A stretch of 64,000 nucleotides of DNA from NCBI GenBank assembly GCA_963693365.1, contig CAVNZM010000003.1, forward strand, positions 62,001 to 126,000. Reading direction: 5' to 3'. The notes under the pieces are model-generated. The model had not been told where the DNA came from. It ran no database searches and saw only the letters and a program-made list of their open reading frames with translations. The translations under genes were made by a program, and so were the position numbers. Within the stretch, counting starts at the first letter, position 1. Each line of letters opens with the position of its first letter. Source of the DNA: Amoebidium appalachense. Taxonomy: Eukaryota > Ichthyosporea. This document shows, in pieces, positions 36,059 to 47,899 of this stretch.

Positions 36059-36426
36059 TGACCGTCCAGTAGGGGATGCCGTTCTCCTCCCCCCACCCAA
36101 TCACCGTCACGCTGTGGCCCCCCACCCACTTGTCTGCGGTGCGGAAATAAACACCGCTTTTGTATGCACTGAAGTCACTGTAAACACTGGGGAAAGAGGA
36201 AAATTCGGTAAGAAAGAATGATATGTGGTAGTGGTGGTAAGGGGAGCTGAGGGGGGAAGAGGAAAAGCCAGAAGAGGTGGGTAGGTCGGAAGGTGGGGGG
36301 GGAGGGGGGGGGGGGGAGAGAGTGAGGGGGGGGGGGAGGGGAGTGAGGGGGGGAGTGAGGGGGGGGAGTGGAGGGGGGGGGGGGAGGAGGGGGTGGGGGG
36401 GGGGGGAGGGAGAGTGAGGAGTGGGT

Positions 36427-36460
<34 letters not shown>

Positions 36461-36756
36461 CTTTGGGGGGGGGGGGGGGGGGGGGGGGGGAAGGGGGAGG
36501 GATATTGTGGGGGGTGAGGTGTGGGGAGGGGGGGGAGGGGGGGGGGGGGGGGGGGGGACACTGGTGTGGCTTATGGTACGAAGAGGGATGGGAGTGGGAG
36601 TGGGTGGGTTGAAGTAATGCATCGGGAAGCATACGGTGAGAGGAGACAGGGGTATGCAGGGGTAGAGTACTTGGGGGGTTTTGGGGGGTTTGAATGCGGA
36701 ACACGGTATGAAGTACGCATACACGAAGGACACAGCAAAGGCAAACATTCAAGTAT

Positions 36757-36787
<31 letters not shown>

Positions 36788-37143
36788 CTCAGTGTGTGTA
36801 TCAAGATGCAGTTGGATGTGTGAGCAAACACTTGGCAGACACGTGCACGTGCTTGCACGGGTAATTGGTGATGCATGTCTGCCAACCAGAAAAGAAAAAC
36901 GTGTAAATTAGAAAACTTGGGGGGAATCAAACGTTATATGTAGATGCACGTGTGGAATGGGGTAGAAGGGAAGCCTGTGTCCTTGTGGGTGGTGGGGAGA
37001 AGAGAGATTGGGGACAGGCACGGATATGAGGTTTGGGGTGAGTGTGTGAATGCCTCTATGTGTGCACTGTTTGTGTGTGGGTATGCCCTGGTGCCTGCAT
37101 GTGCGTGCTCGTACGCAGAGTGTCTGTCCGTGTGTGTGCGCGC

Positions 37144-37190
<47 letters not shown>

Positions 37191-38200
37191 CATGTGCGTG
37201 CCTGTGGGTGCAGTGTGCATGTGTGTGTTTGTACGTGTTCGTGTCCGTGTGTGTGTGCATGCACATACTCGTAGCTGACGGTGATAGGCCCATAGTGATA
37301 GATATCCCACATGGCCGCCCACATGTCCCTGGCTGGCAGCTTATAGACTTCCTTAGCCTTAATCTTATCATTCACATACTCCGCTGTGTGGTTGGTGTTC
37401 GTGCACCGACGCTTACACTTGGGCCCGGGGGGCGACCCGCTGACGTGATAGAGAGAAATAGGGACGGGGTAGGGCTGGCAGCCAATATCACTCTTGTAGT
37501 GGTCACCAGTAACAAGCCCCTCCTTCATCCAAAAATGGTAAGCGTCCTGCGGCTCCCCCCCATCACACCCATTGCCAGTAGAGGTGCAGTATGGGCAGCA
37601 CGACATGAGGTCACGTGCTGATAGAATGCTCTGGATTCTTCCATTAGAGTGGATGCACGTGCGGTCGCTCATAGCCGACGTCGTGCCGAATGCCCAGCAC
37701 GCACCACAGTTGCCTTGGTCTCTAATCATCCCAATGGACTGGCAGTCAAACCACTTTTGGCGTGCGTCAAATTCACGGGGAAGCATGGTGTAGTTTGCGT
37801 CCTTGTACATCTTGATGGGTAGCTGGTGCCGTGCACTGTTGCCATAGGGCGTGGGGTTTGCTAGATCGTCACCATTTGTGGCAGGGGGTGGGATAAGGCC
37901 GCTCTTCTGCTTGTTGATTAGGTTGCGTACACCCTCCAAAGACCACGTGCTGAGGTAATTTTCACCTGCTACCCAAGAGGATTGCACACTGTTGATGTGT
38001 GCAATTTCCTCCGCTGTGAGGATGGGGATTATTCCGTTGGGAAGCTTGGTGGTCTTTGGAAAATGCTCGTTTTGGGGCACGAGTTCATAATCTCCGGCTG
38101 CGATCTTACCCTGCTCGGTCTGTTGAAGGTGGAGGGGAGATGCTGCTGTTAGCGTGGCAAGCGCTGCACAAGCAGCAAGATTGGAGAGAGTGCACACCAT
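34952..38200 (-). CDS. Cathepsin B-like cysteine protease precursor (3 exons, 393 aa)
   Basis: Exons on the minus strand: 38200-37269, 36186-36057 and 35071-34952, GT-AG introns, phases match. Papain family C1A, a lysosomal endopeptidase and possible dipeptidase. Residues 1-21 form a signal peptide ([12 protein letters not shown]). The propeptide holds [20 protein letters not shown] (61-80), and the mature enzyme probably starts at [11 protein letters not shown] (140). Active site: oxyanion Gln162, nucleophile Cys168 in [11 protein letters not shown] (family norm GSCW), His335 in [11 protein letters not shown], Asn355 in NSWN. The occluding-loop region that defines cathepsin B is present (GCQPYP to CKRRC, ~240-266), but the usual His-His pair reads Tyr-His (YHVSG). 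N-glycosylation candidates are NYT (136) and NHT (270). It ends ILDAPEAP. Start: ATG 38200 directly precedes the signal peptide. It diverges from cystinosin. Identification is firm. Confidence 0.96.
35105..35350. repeat. 20-bp minisatellite, about 12 copies, next to a splice acceptor
   Basis: The plus-strand unit GGGTAGGGTTATGTATGTGT repeats about 12 times with one variant (AGGTAGGG near 35220). It lies in cathepsin B intron 2, about 30 bp from the exon 3 acceptor; in the sense of that gene it reads C/A-rich. Confidence 0.93.
35428..35480. repeat. (AT)n microsatellite
   Basis: Alternating AT of about 36 bp followed by further TATA-rich DNA, in cathepsin B intron 2. Confidence 0.9.
36675..36757 (-). 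repeat. Dispersed ~90-bp element, weak copy D (minus sense)
   Basis: Read on the minus strand it has GTTTGCCTTTGCTGTGTCCT and TGCGTACTTCATACCGTGTT with poly-C on both sides. It lies in cathepsin B intron 1 in the sense of the gene. It matches the other copies only partly. Confidence 0.4.
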
Positions 38201-39653
38201 TCTGTGCGCTATTTAAGCTCTTGCGAGGCACGAAGTTTGAGTTATCATAGAAGGAGAATAAAGTGATAGTGTATGCCTTCAAATCCCAGCCGCGCCCCTT
38301 TGAAAACGTGAACCTGGAAACAGCCACTTTATATACCTTGCAATCTCATACCCAGAATGTAAGATTAACCAAATCGGGCCTAACTCATAACCATATCGGG
38401 CAAGTTGCATTGGTCAAGATGATTTGATTGGTGATAAGAGCACCTGTTTGTTTACAGCTGACCTGTAGCCAATCATAACCCTTTGGATTTAGGGGTGTTT
38501 GCCGCGTGGCTGAGTAGGGTAAACATAGCCTTTCAAACAGGCCGAAATAAAACACACGCCCTGAATGTTTTCTTCCCTGGTGGAGCAAAAAAACCAAACC
38601 TGCTCAAGTAATTTTGAATCAAATCAATAGCATATCGAAACGTTTCTAAAATCTTTTTATCTAACACATTGCGATGCATTCCTGTTACACATGTGAGCCG
38701 AAGGAAATTCTGATTGGTTGGTGGCTATGTGCGTGAGAGTCACATGATGCCGGATTGCCGGTGTACGTGTGCGCACTTTCAAGTGCACTCTGCATGTGCA
38801 CAGAATGGTACTTTGCAGCAGTTCTTGTCACACAACTGTATACATTTATTTTCATGTAAATATTCTTCAGGAGAACTATCACGATTCGTTGGAAGGCTTT
38901 GTCGCTGCGAAGGGCCCGAATATCAGTCAGGGGCTGGAGCATGCGCCGGGCATGCGGCGCGCAATTGCAAGCCTCGGCGCGCGGCCGCGCTGCCTGGAAA
39001 TTTTGGCCCGGGCACACCCCGTCAATCGATTCCAATGCAGCGAACCTGACTGTCAACGGTGCGGCCTTACGGTTTTCTCTTGCCAATAACCCTCTCAGGT
39101 CTACGTATGCATACGTATACATTACCATATACATCTAACTCCGGACCTTTTTCATGGCATATGCAAGTTCAATACCTCATAATGAGTTGCGTGGTTTGTC
39201 ATTTCAAGCTCAACCTTTCAAGCATGCGGCTCAGCGCAGTGCTTGCTGAGCCAATCAAAATGATGAGACATGATGCGTTCTTTATTGGTCCGCACTCCCC
39301 CCAATCAAAATAAAGAAAAATGTGCGCAAGACGTGCAACCAATAAGACATTGCGTAGTCATTTACATATAGCTACCATGACATTAAAATATGCACCGTTC
39401 GTTGAGTTTTTTGTTAAAACGTCTTTTTCCGTAAATAAAAGTTTAGCCCTGTTATTTTATTTTTGAAGCTTCCAGCAATCTTGCCGTTGTCCACATTGAC
39501 AAATACCTGACACTCCTATTGGCCCACAAGTGGGCTTGAAACGTCGCTCGTTTGTTTTGACCATTCAGTCAGTTTTCTCCCTCTAACCGTGGCAAACACT
39601 CGTTTCTCTTTTCCAAGAAGTAAATATTATAGGGTGTTCGTTTGAAAGAGAGA
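38201..39653. promoter_or_regulatory. Divergent promoter region between cathepsin B and cystinosin, rich in CCAAT boxes
   Basis: 1453 bp of unusually repeat-poor DNA separate the two start codons. CCAAT/ATTGG pentamers occur at 38409, 38427, 38469, 38713, 39251, 39284, 39301, 39339 and 39518, on both strands. CCAAT boxes bind NF-Y in many eukaryotes. A TTAAATA motif lies just upstream of the cathepsin B ATG on the minus strand. A shared bidirectional promoter is inferred only from the arrangement. Confidence 0.5.
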
Positions 39654-42600
39654 ATGGGTGTGAGACATTACATTGGTGTCGCACTGCTGTGCGTGGCCGG
39701 CCTTGTTGCAGGTGTGTGCCCATTGGGAGATTTGTTAGTGATGGTGGTCAGAGTAACTTCAGGGATCGGGAGGAGGGAGTGTACGTACGGTTGTTTGAAA
39801 CTGAAGAGTTGTGTCTTTGTTTTCCTTTTAGTGTTCGCCAATATCGAACGACTATTTTGGAAACTGGAAATTGACATACGGAAAGATATAAAAACTAATA
39901 TCGGGTTTTTTTGTTTGTTTTTGTGACCTATGGGCACAGTACTTACCACAAAGGTCACCAGAAGACACTAGCACATGGCACAGTCTTCACGCTCGCCTCA
40001 GCCCCCGCTTGCCCTTTTCACCGATCTGTTCTTCCCCACTCGCACCGACCCCCCCCCCACGTCATCCCCTCCTTTCCATACGCCGGGTCAATGCTAACCA
40101 TACAGGTGCCCTACACCCCAAACATTTTTCCTGTTATTCTTGATGTTTGTTCCAACTCCTCAAAACATCTCAAAACCTCCCTACCACACCAAGCCCATGT
40201 TCTTACGTATGTTCACTTACATCCCGCTCTCACCAGGTGATCACATCAAGGTAGTCGTAGAGAAACGACCCTCCCCCTTCCTCCCCAGCGACTCCACCCA
40301 GATAGTGGTGTCTCCCGAGGTCGCCCCCACCAGCGACCTTCCACTTACGGTAACCTGCGACAACCCCAAGGTGCACGTGCCAAAGAGTTTCACGTTTGCG
40401 GCGGGGAGGAGGGACTCGGTCAGTCTGAAGGTGACGGGGGAGGAGGCGGGTATTGCGTCCATCAAGTAAGTGTTTTTTTTTTTTTTTTGTCGGGGGGGGG
40501 GGGGGGGGGGGGGAGGGGGGAGGGGGGGGGGGGGGGAAGGGGGGGGGGGGGGGGGGGGTGGTTGGCTGATGAATGTGGGAACAATGCAAAAGACCTATCA
40601 TTTATTTATTTGGTTATTTACAAGGGGTCAGCTGATAGCAATCTTTGTGGTGTGGGGGGTGACGCTGTTCTGGATGTTTGAGTGTTTGCATGAGGAGGAG
40701 GAATGGGGGTGTAGTTTAGGCCAGAGGGTAGGTTAGATTTGTGCTCCAAGAAGTGTGTAACCGAAAGAAGGAGGGGTTGTATTAGATGGCAGGGGGAGTG
40801 TGTGTGTTTTGTAACGTACTCTGGCCTTCAATGGGACATACTTTTTGGCACTCTCGCCCAACACAAACACACACACACACACATACACACACACACACAC
40901 ACACATACACACACACACACACACACACAGGCTTCTTCACGGGGAGGATGTTGTGGCCAGCTTTGACGTGCAGGTGATTAAGGTGGGGTGGCTGACCACG
41001 TTCAACGCTGTGATTGGCTGGATCTACTTTCTGGCATGGTCTATCTCCTTCTACCCACAGGTACGTGTGTGTGTGTGTATGTGTGTGTAGTGTGTGTGTG
41101 TGCGCGTTTGTTTGTGTGTGTAGGTGGTGAGCACCGGTGTGTGGGTGGGTGGGTGGATGTCTGTGTGTGTGTGGTGGTGGTGTTGGGTGGGCGGCTGTGT
41201 GGGTGGGTGGGTGGGGGGGGGGAGGATGAGGGGAGGGTGGGTGGGTAGGAGGAGGGAGGGGGGGGGGGGGGGGGCAAGCCATATCATATCTAACTACACT
41301 CTGCATCTTTTCTTCGTCCCTTTTCCCTCACTCACTTACCCCCCTTCAACACACATGCACACACACACAACACATACACACACACACACCACCAGCAGCA
41401 GCCCCACCACAACCATCCCTCCTTATCCCCCCCCCCCCCCCCCCCCCCCGGTGCTCCTCCTCCCCACCCTCCCTCCCCCCTGCCCGGCGCCGCTCCCTCC
41501 CCACCTCCTCCACCTCCCCTTCGTCCTCCACCCCTCCCCCATCTCCCGCCCCTCCCTTCCTCTCCCCCCCCGCCCCCCCCCCCCCCCCTCCTTCCCCCCC
41601 CCCTCCCCTCCCCCCCCCCCCCCCCTGCAGGCATGGGAGAACTACGTTCGCAAGAGTGTAGTTGGGCTGAGCTTCGACTTTCTTATTCTCAACCTATTTG
41701 GGTGGATCTGCTACGGCTCGTTCAACATCGGTCTCTTCTATGTGCCCACAGTGCAGCAGCAGTATGAGCTGAGGCACCCGGGCAGTGATAACCCCGTGCA
41801 GCCCAATGATGTGTTCTTTGCCATCCACGCATTCATACTTACTGCTATCACAATTGCTCAGTGCTTCATCTACGAGGTACGTCGTGCAGTCATGAAACCC
41901 GGAAAAAAAAAAAAATCGAAATCGACCAACCTCCACCCCCCTCCCCACCCTTAAGCACACACACGCCATCACCGCTACCACCACCCTTTCCCCCATCCTC
42001 CCATTTTCTCTTTGGTATTTGTCTTTAGCCCCCCCACGACCACCACCACCAAACAGTTTCTCCCCCAGCCGAAGAAACCCAGCCATCCCGGGGTCGGGGG
42101 GTTAGGAACTAATTGTGTAAGGTTGAAGATGGGAAGAGGAACGCTCTTGTGTAATGGATCCCTCCCCCCCATCGTCCTGATCAGGGAGCCTTTTCAAGTT
42201 TCTCTTACTTCCACATTTCTTTTTGGCATCTCTGGCCTTGTGGTTGTAGTGTTTTCTCCCTACCATCTAACCCCCCCCCTCCCCCCCCCCCCTCACCCCT
42301 CGCCCCCTACCGGCCCACTCCCTGCTTCCGTCACCTCTCCCTGCAAGCACTTTCCAATGAGACCCTCCCCCCCACGTGCACACACACACACAGTCTCTCT
42401 CTCCTGTCGACAAATTGCTTTACTGTTTTTGTCTATTTCCTTTCTGTATTCCTTTTAGTATATCACCATTACTTTGTCCGTCGTGGGTTTGTGATTGGGA
42501 CGGTGCAGTTCCTAGATCCCCCCCCCCCCCCCCCCCCCCACCCCCACCCTCCCCCCCCCCTCCCCCCGGCAGCCCCTCGAATTAACCACCTCTTACGACT

Positions 42601-42730
42601 TGCCCCCCTCCTCCCTCCTCCCCCCAACCCCTCTTCACTTCGTTCATCGTGTCATCAAGTTCTTTACAGAGCATTTTCAACCAATTTTTTCAGCCCTTTT
42701 CCCCTACGTAGTACTAACGAATACACACGA

Positions 42731-42779
<49 letters not shown>

Positions 42780-43355
42780 ACAAACACACACACACACACT
42801 TTCTGTCGGGTATTGTGGATGACTTGCCCCCCCCCCACACCCCCCTCCCCCCTGAAAAGTGGGTTCGCTTATTATGAATACCCTTGGTATAGTTTACACT
42901 CTGCATTATGTTGTCCTTTATATTGATGTGCACTTCGTCCTTTATATAACACATCCTAACCCTCCTCCCCCCTCCCCTCTTCCATCCCCCTCCTCCGCCC
43001 CTCCCCCTCTCCGCCCCTCCCTCCTCCCCCTCCGCCTTCCCCCATCCCCCTCTCCCCCCTCAGCGTGGGACCCAGACCGTGTCCTACCCCGTGCGTCTTC
43101 TAGTTGTCCTGATTGTTCTCTTCCAAGCATCCACCCTCGTGTCATCTCTGGTTGGGGCTATTGAGGCTCTCACCTTCCTTACGTGGCTGTCGTTTGTGAA
43201 ACTGGGCATCACGCTTGTCAAGTACATGCCCCAGGCATACTTCAACTATGCGGTATGTATAACCCGTTAACTTCTTTCCATCTTTCACTCACACTTTACC
43301 CCTCCTCCCCCTCCTCCTGCTCCTCCGCCCATTCTCTCTCCCGTTCTCTCTCTCC

Positions 43356-43394
<39 letters not shown>

Positions 43395-43460
43395 CCCCCC
43401 CCCCCCCCCCTCTCTCTCTCCCCCCCCCCTCTCTCTCTCCCCCTCTCACTTTCTCTCTTC

Positions 43461-43509
<49 letters not shown>

Positions 43510-44248
43510 CCTCCCCCCCCCCTCCCCCCCCTCCCCCCTCCCCCCCCCCCCCCCCCGTATACCTCCTTCTTTCTTGGTCAACTTTTTATACCTTTTCGCT
43601 TTTCTGAACATCTGTCATGTCCACCCCCCCCCCCCCCCCCCACCACCACCACCACCACCCCACCTCCAACCCCTACTCCAAGCCCAATCCCCACATGTGC
43701 ACTCACATGTCTGCATGGCGTTTAGTAGGCTTCTGATTTGTTTTGTTGGCCCTATGGGTCGTTCTAGTCTTCGGTTATGGATCCCAGCATTGATGCCTTC
43801 CACCACCCACCCTCACCTCCCCACACACACAGACTCACGTGCACCATCTTTCCCCGCTCTCCGCCTCCTCCTTGTCTCCCTTCCTCGCATGTGGTCTTCC
43901 CTGCCTCTCCCTCCTAATCTTCTGCCTGCATTTCAAAGACCCTCCACATGCAATCTGATTATTGTGTCCTACTTACCCTCCTTACCCCCCCTCCCCCCCC
44001 CCCCCCCCCCATCCTCTCCCCCCGCCGTCCCCTTCTCTCCCGTGGCCCCACTCCGCCGTATCTCACAGCCACCCTTCTGGCCCCTCCCCCTCCCCCCCTC
44101 CCCCCCCCCCCCCCCCAAATATGCTTTGTTTTATTCTCCGGCTGGAATATGTACCTATTACTCTGTAACCCGTTCTAACCTTCCCCCCCCCGCCCCCCCC
44201 CCCCCCTGTCCCCTCCTTCACCCACCCCCCCGCCCCCCTCCCCCCCCC

Positions 44249-44293
<45 letters not shown>

Positions 44294-44739
44294 CGCCAGA
44301 GCACGGTGGGGTGGAGCATTGGTAACATCCTCCTAGACTTCACAGGGGGCACACTGTCCATGCTGCAGATGACTTTGATCGCATACAACTGCAATGATTG
44401 GTCGGGCTTCCTTGGCAACCCAACCAAATTTGGGCTGGGCCTGTTTTCCGTGGCCTTCGATGTGCTCTTTATCTTGCAGCACTATGTTTTCTACAGGCAT
44501 GCGCGCGAGAAGGTAAAAGGGTGGGGGAGGAAAGAAAAAATAATTTAGGGGGGGGGGGGGGAAGGTTTTTTTTTTTTTTTTTTTTTTTTTTGGGGGGGGG
44601 GGGGGGGGGAGGGAGGGGGGACAGGAGAAAAAACTTCACGCCCTTGTTTGGTTTGTTCATGCTTGTGTGATGTGGGGTTTGGCAGGGGTACAAACACGTG
44701 CGGAATGCAGGCACGTCGAGATGCGCATGCACACACGTG

Positions 44740-44772
<33 letters not shown>

Positions 44773-45203
44773 GTGTGCGCACGTCTGCATACAAGTGCAC
44801 ATTCATGCACGCGGATGGGTACACACGCTCGCTCATGCAACGACACACACGCCTAAAAAGACACACAATCACACTCACACGTGCGCACACAATCACTCTC
44901 ACACGTGCGCCACATACAAACTTGCCTGCCCACACAAATATAGATACCCGTCTGCACACAAATTTGGTATCTGCACGTGCACACATTTTCATGTAAACAC
45001 ACATGTGCTCACTCCAACGGGCTCACTTACCCACACTCACCCGCACATCAACACCTACAAACGTACACACACGTGTAACTATTAAAATGCATGTCTTTGA
45101 TTGGCTGGGCCATGCATGGGTGCTAATCCGATTACCAAATTAGGATGTGGAGAAGGCAGCGACCACAGAGGAGCCTACAGAGTCGTCACGCCTACTTGCT
45201 TAA
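39654..45203 (+). CDS. Cystinosin, lysosomal cystine/H+ symporter (7 exons, 376 aa)
   Basis: Exons 39654-39711, 40237-40465, 40931-41060, 41631-41876, 43064-43252, 44294-44512 and 45144-45203; phases match and total 1131 nt. The protein exports cystine from the lysosome together with a proton. Residues 1-20 look like a signal peptide ([20 protein letters not shown]), followed by a lumenal beta-rich domain (~21-115). Seven transmembrane helices carry two PQ-loops: [20 protein letters not shown] (PQ at 138-139, followed by SVVGLSFDF) and [20 protein letters not shown] (PQ at 277-278, followed by [17 protein letters not shown]). Asp299 in LLDFTGG aligns with the substrate/proton aspartate of human cystinosin (D305). 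The end of the domain, [18 protein letters not shown], is strongly family-like. The human protein is 367 aa. The tail ESSRLLA holds an acidic dileucine. The start codon is ATG 39654; a frame from TTG 39642 is not needed. AATAAA lies at 45584. Confidence 0.96.
42871..42970 (+). repeat. Dispersed ~90-bp element, copy A
   Basis: Contains TATAGTTTACACTCTGCATT, ATGTTGTCC and ATGTGCACTTCGTCC, then TAACACATCCTAACCC, flanked on both sides by C-rich runs. It ends about 95 bp before cystinosin exon 5, in sense. Confidence 0.6.
43366..43506. repeat. (CT)n / C-rich polypyrimidine tract
   Basis: Long CT repeats mixed with C runs in cystinosin intron 5. An unusually long pyrimidine stretch, far from the acceptor at 44293. 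Confidence 0.85.
44112..44180 (+). repeat. Dispersed ~90-bp element, partial copy E
   Basis: GGAATATGTACCTATTACTC, TGTAACCCGTTCTAACC and then a C run match the 3' half of the other copies. It lies in cystinosin intron 5 in sense, about 110 bp before the acceptor. Confidence 0.45.
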
Positions 45204-46167
45204 AAAGGAAATGTCACGTGTCATGCAGGAATGTACATACGAGTCATACAACAGTTTTCCTTCTCTTCTAAACTCTATTTATCCCACTTTAATCTCTGAT
45301 AATTCAGTTTTGATCCCCCTTTTCATCTCTAAGGACCAGTTTTGTTCCATTTTTATCGATCTGTTCAATGGAAGCATCAAGAATTGCGGTGAACGCATGC
45401 CCAATATGCCCATGTATGGGCGTAGTTCTATTTTTCGTTTTCAGTTTTAGCTGATGTGATATGCCCACAACATATGGTTGTGGTGGTAGTAATACAGGCC
45501 TTAAAGTGCACTATATTTGTCTATGTGGATGTCGATGTGTATGGTTGTGGTTCTGAAAGTGGTGCAAGTGAATACAGGAATGAAATAAATGCACAGCTGT
45601 CTTTACGTTTTCCCTTCTGGTCAGAATACTTGCTCAAGCCGAGGCCACAGCTCAATTTGGATGAATAAGACCTTGCAGGGTGAGATCTTACTACTGAGCA
45701 TCTGCTCAGAACCTATCCCATTACTTGGGGTTGGTGGGTGTTGGACGATCGATGTGGTGGAACAATTCATAGTTTGCTCTGCATGAGGTCTATAGGCTCT
45801 GTGTTATTAAAAAAAAAATGCGCATCGCTGACCACAGTTGTTTCATTGTCAACGGAATGTAGACTTGAATGTAAATTCATATCAAGTTTACATAGCTTTA
45901 CATATTATTAAACTTAAAATGATTTCGCTGAACAGCATGTAAACTTTCAAGTGTCATATTGAAATTTACTCTCGGTGTCAATACCACGCATGCATTTTTG
46001 ACTGATGCCACAGTATGAACTCCTCAGCGCTAAGTGCTCCATACACAGATGCTACCTTCATAAATACCTCACGACATGTAATCGCCGTGCAAGTTTTGAT
46101 ATTTTTAGACGGCCTGCTGCCTTGTTCTTGATCACATAATGCATGCAGGGTAACCACGGTGGGCGGA

Positions 46168-46209
<42 letters not shown>

Positions 46210-46896
46210 GAGAGACTCCTGTTAGAGTACCGTGGTCATATTATGCAGTGCTTACCCTCTTCTAAACCCCCCCCCCCCCCCCCCCACATGTGCACACACA
46301 CCACCACCACCACGCCCCCCGCCCCCGCAACACCCGCACAACTGGATCAGGCTCTTTCTCGCTGCGTCCCTTTCTACTCTGTCTCTCTCTCCCTCCCTCC
46401 CCCCTCCGCCTCTCTCTCCCTCTCTCCCTCTCTCCCCCCTTCACACACACTAGCTCCCCCCCCCCCCTCTCTCTCTCTCCCCCTTCCCCCCCCCTCTCCC
46501 CCCCCCCTCCCCCAACTCATCCCACTGCGAGGCTCACCCTTCCCCCTCCCTCGCTACTTCTAAAGCCACCCCCCCCCCCCCCCCCCCCCCCCCCAATGTT
46601 CCCCACTGTGTCTTCTCCTCAACCCGGTATCCCCCACCTCCCCCCTCTCCTCCCCCTCCTTCCCCCCCCCCCCCCTCCTCCCCCCCCCCCCCCCCCCCAA
46701 TACTTCTCTTTTCCTTCCAACGTGTCTTCTTTTGGTGTATAATCACCTAAAATCGTGTGGCAACTGTAAAATGCGTGAGGCCATATGGTATCCTATTTCT
46801 TTCATGGCTTTGCCTCGAAAAATAAAGTCCACAACACCAGAAAACAGTGTCAAGTATGTTGGCCACGGGCGTCATTTCTGGCCCTCTTTATTCTCG

Positions 46897-46941
<45 letters not shown>

Positions 46942-47659
46942 TTCTTTTTTTTCTATGCGCCGCGCACCTGCGCTTCCCTCCTTTTCACCCTATCAGCTTC
47001 AAGACGGTAAGCCCCTGTCCCCGTCAATGATTCTGTGAATTGTGCCCCAGAATGATTGGAAAAGGCCGCATCACCTCAGGGTATGAATTTTTTCTTAGTC
47101 ATGTGAGCCGAATCCCGTGAGGCCCGGTACTAGGTAGCTAAGTTGGAGACCTACCACATAACTGGTAATATTCCGATGTGGGGGTAAATACATACACAAA
47201 ATATACTGTATATTTAAAGAAAAAAATCACAAATTTAGCTTGTAAGAACAAGCTAGCCACTTATTCTCTGGCCCTGGCTCCAATGCTCAACATGTGAGTA
47301 ATTTGCACCCTGAATTCTGCACCCAATCCGCGCCGGCCGTTTTCCAGTTTGGCGCAAGTTGATGATGCAAATTTGCATGTAAAACCTTCCAATTTTCATA
47401 TCAAATATTTCCGGATAGCCTTGATTTCGTAGATAACCAGCCAATAAACAGGATATTCTGGATAACATATGGAAGCAAAGATATTACGTAATATTTACAC
47501 AGGCACATGCACAGGCACATGGACAACCCCTCAAAAGGCCCTTTGAGCACACCTTCCCCCCCGTTTTTTTTCTGTGTCGGTTTGCAACATCAAACATCAA
47601 ACATAGAACTTAGGGAAAAAAACAACCCTTTTTCTCTCTATATATCTTTAAACGCCACC
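45204..47659. other. Intergenic region
   Basis: AT-balanced DNA after cystinosin (45204-46140), then a T-run (46171-46208) and C-rich tracts (46267-46284, 46395-46520, 46569-46594, 46658-46698, 46899-46939). A short open piece near 46750-46895 (CGNCKMREAIWYP in one frame) has no splice or domain support. No gene assigned. Confidence 0.5.
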
Positions 47660-47899
47660 ATGCCTCAGTCCAAGAAAGATATGAAGAAGAACGCCCGCGC
47701 TCAGGCAGTGAAGGCCGGCACAGCTGTCGAGATTGTCAACGGCAAGCCCGCCAAGCCGCCTCAGAAGACGTCCAAGTGCCAGAAATGTTTCGGCATGTTC
47801 ACGTTGTCAAGCAAGAATCAGCAGCTGAAAGACCACGTTGAAGCTAAGCACCCTACCAACACGTTCGCCGAGTGCTTCCCTGACGTCCCTGCGTCCTAA
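47660..47899 (+). CDS. Small zinc-finger protein, At2g23090 type (79 aa)
   Basis: Single exon. ATG 47660 has a textbook Kozak context (GCCACCATGC). The N-terminal half is basic and Ala/Lys-rich (SKKDMKKNARAQAVKAG), as in 4F5/SERF-like starts. The C-terminal half is a C2H2-type finger of the zf-met2 kind: CQKC (Cys40, Cys43), 15 residues, His59, 4 residues, His64, followed by KHPTNTFAECFP, which closely matches the KHP...CFP ending of the plant At2g23090 family. Length matches the family (about 75-80 aa). Function is unknown in that family; a nucleic-acid or chaperone-like role is only a guess. AATAAA lies at 48367. Its freedom from introns contrasts with every other clear gene here except the RAP gene. 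Confidence 0.9.
   Translation: MPQSKKDMKKNARAQAVKAGTAVEIVNGKPAKPPQKTSKCQKCFGMFTLSSKNQQLKDHVEAKHPTNTFAECFPDVPAS

Noticed and set aside
39642-39926. 94-aa frame as a separate membrane protein
   Set aside because: Its first 19 true codons (from ATG 39654) are cystinosin exon 1; the rest reads through the intron, and its initial codon is TTG.
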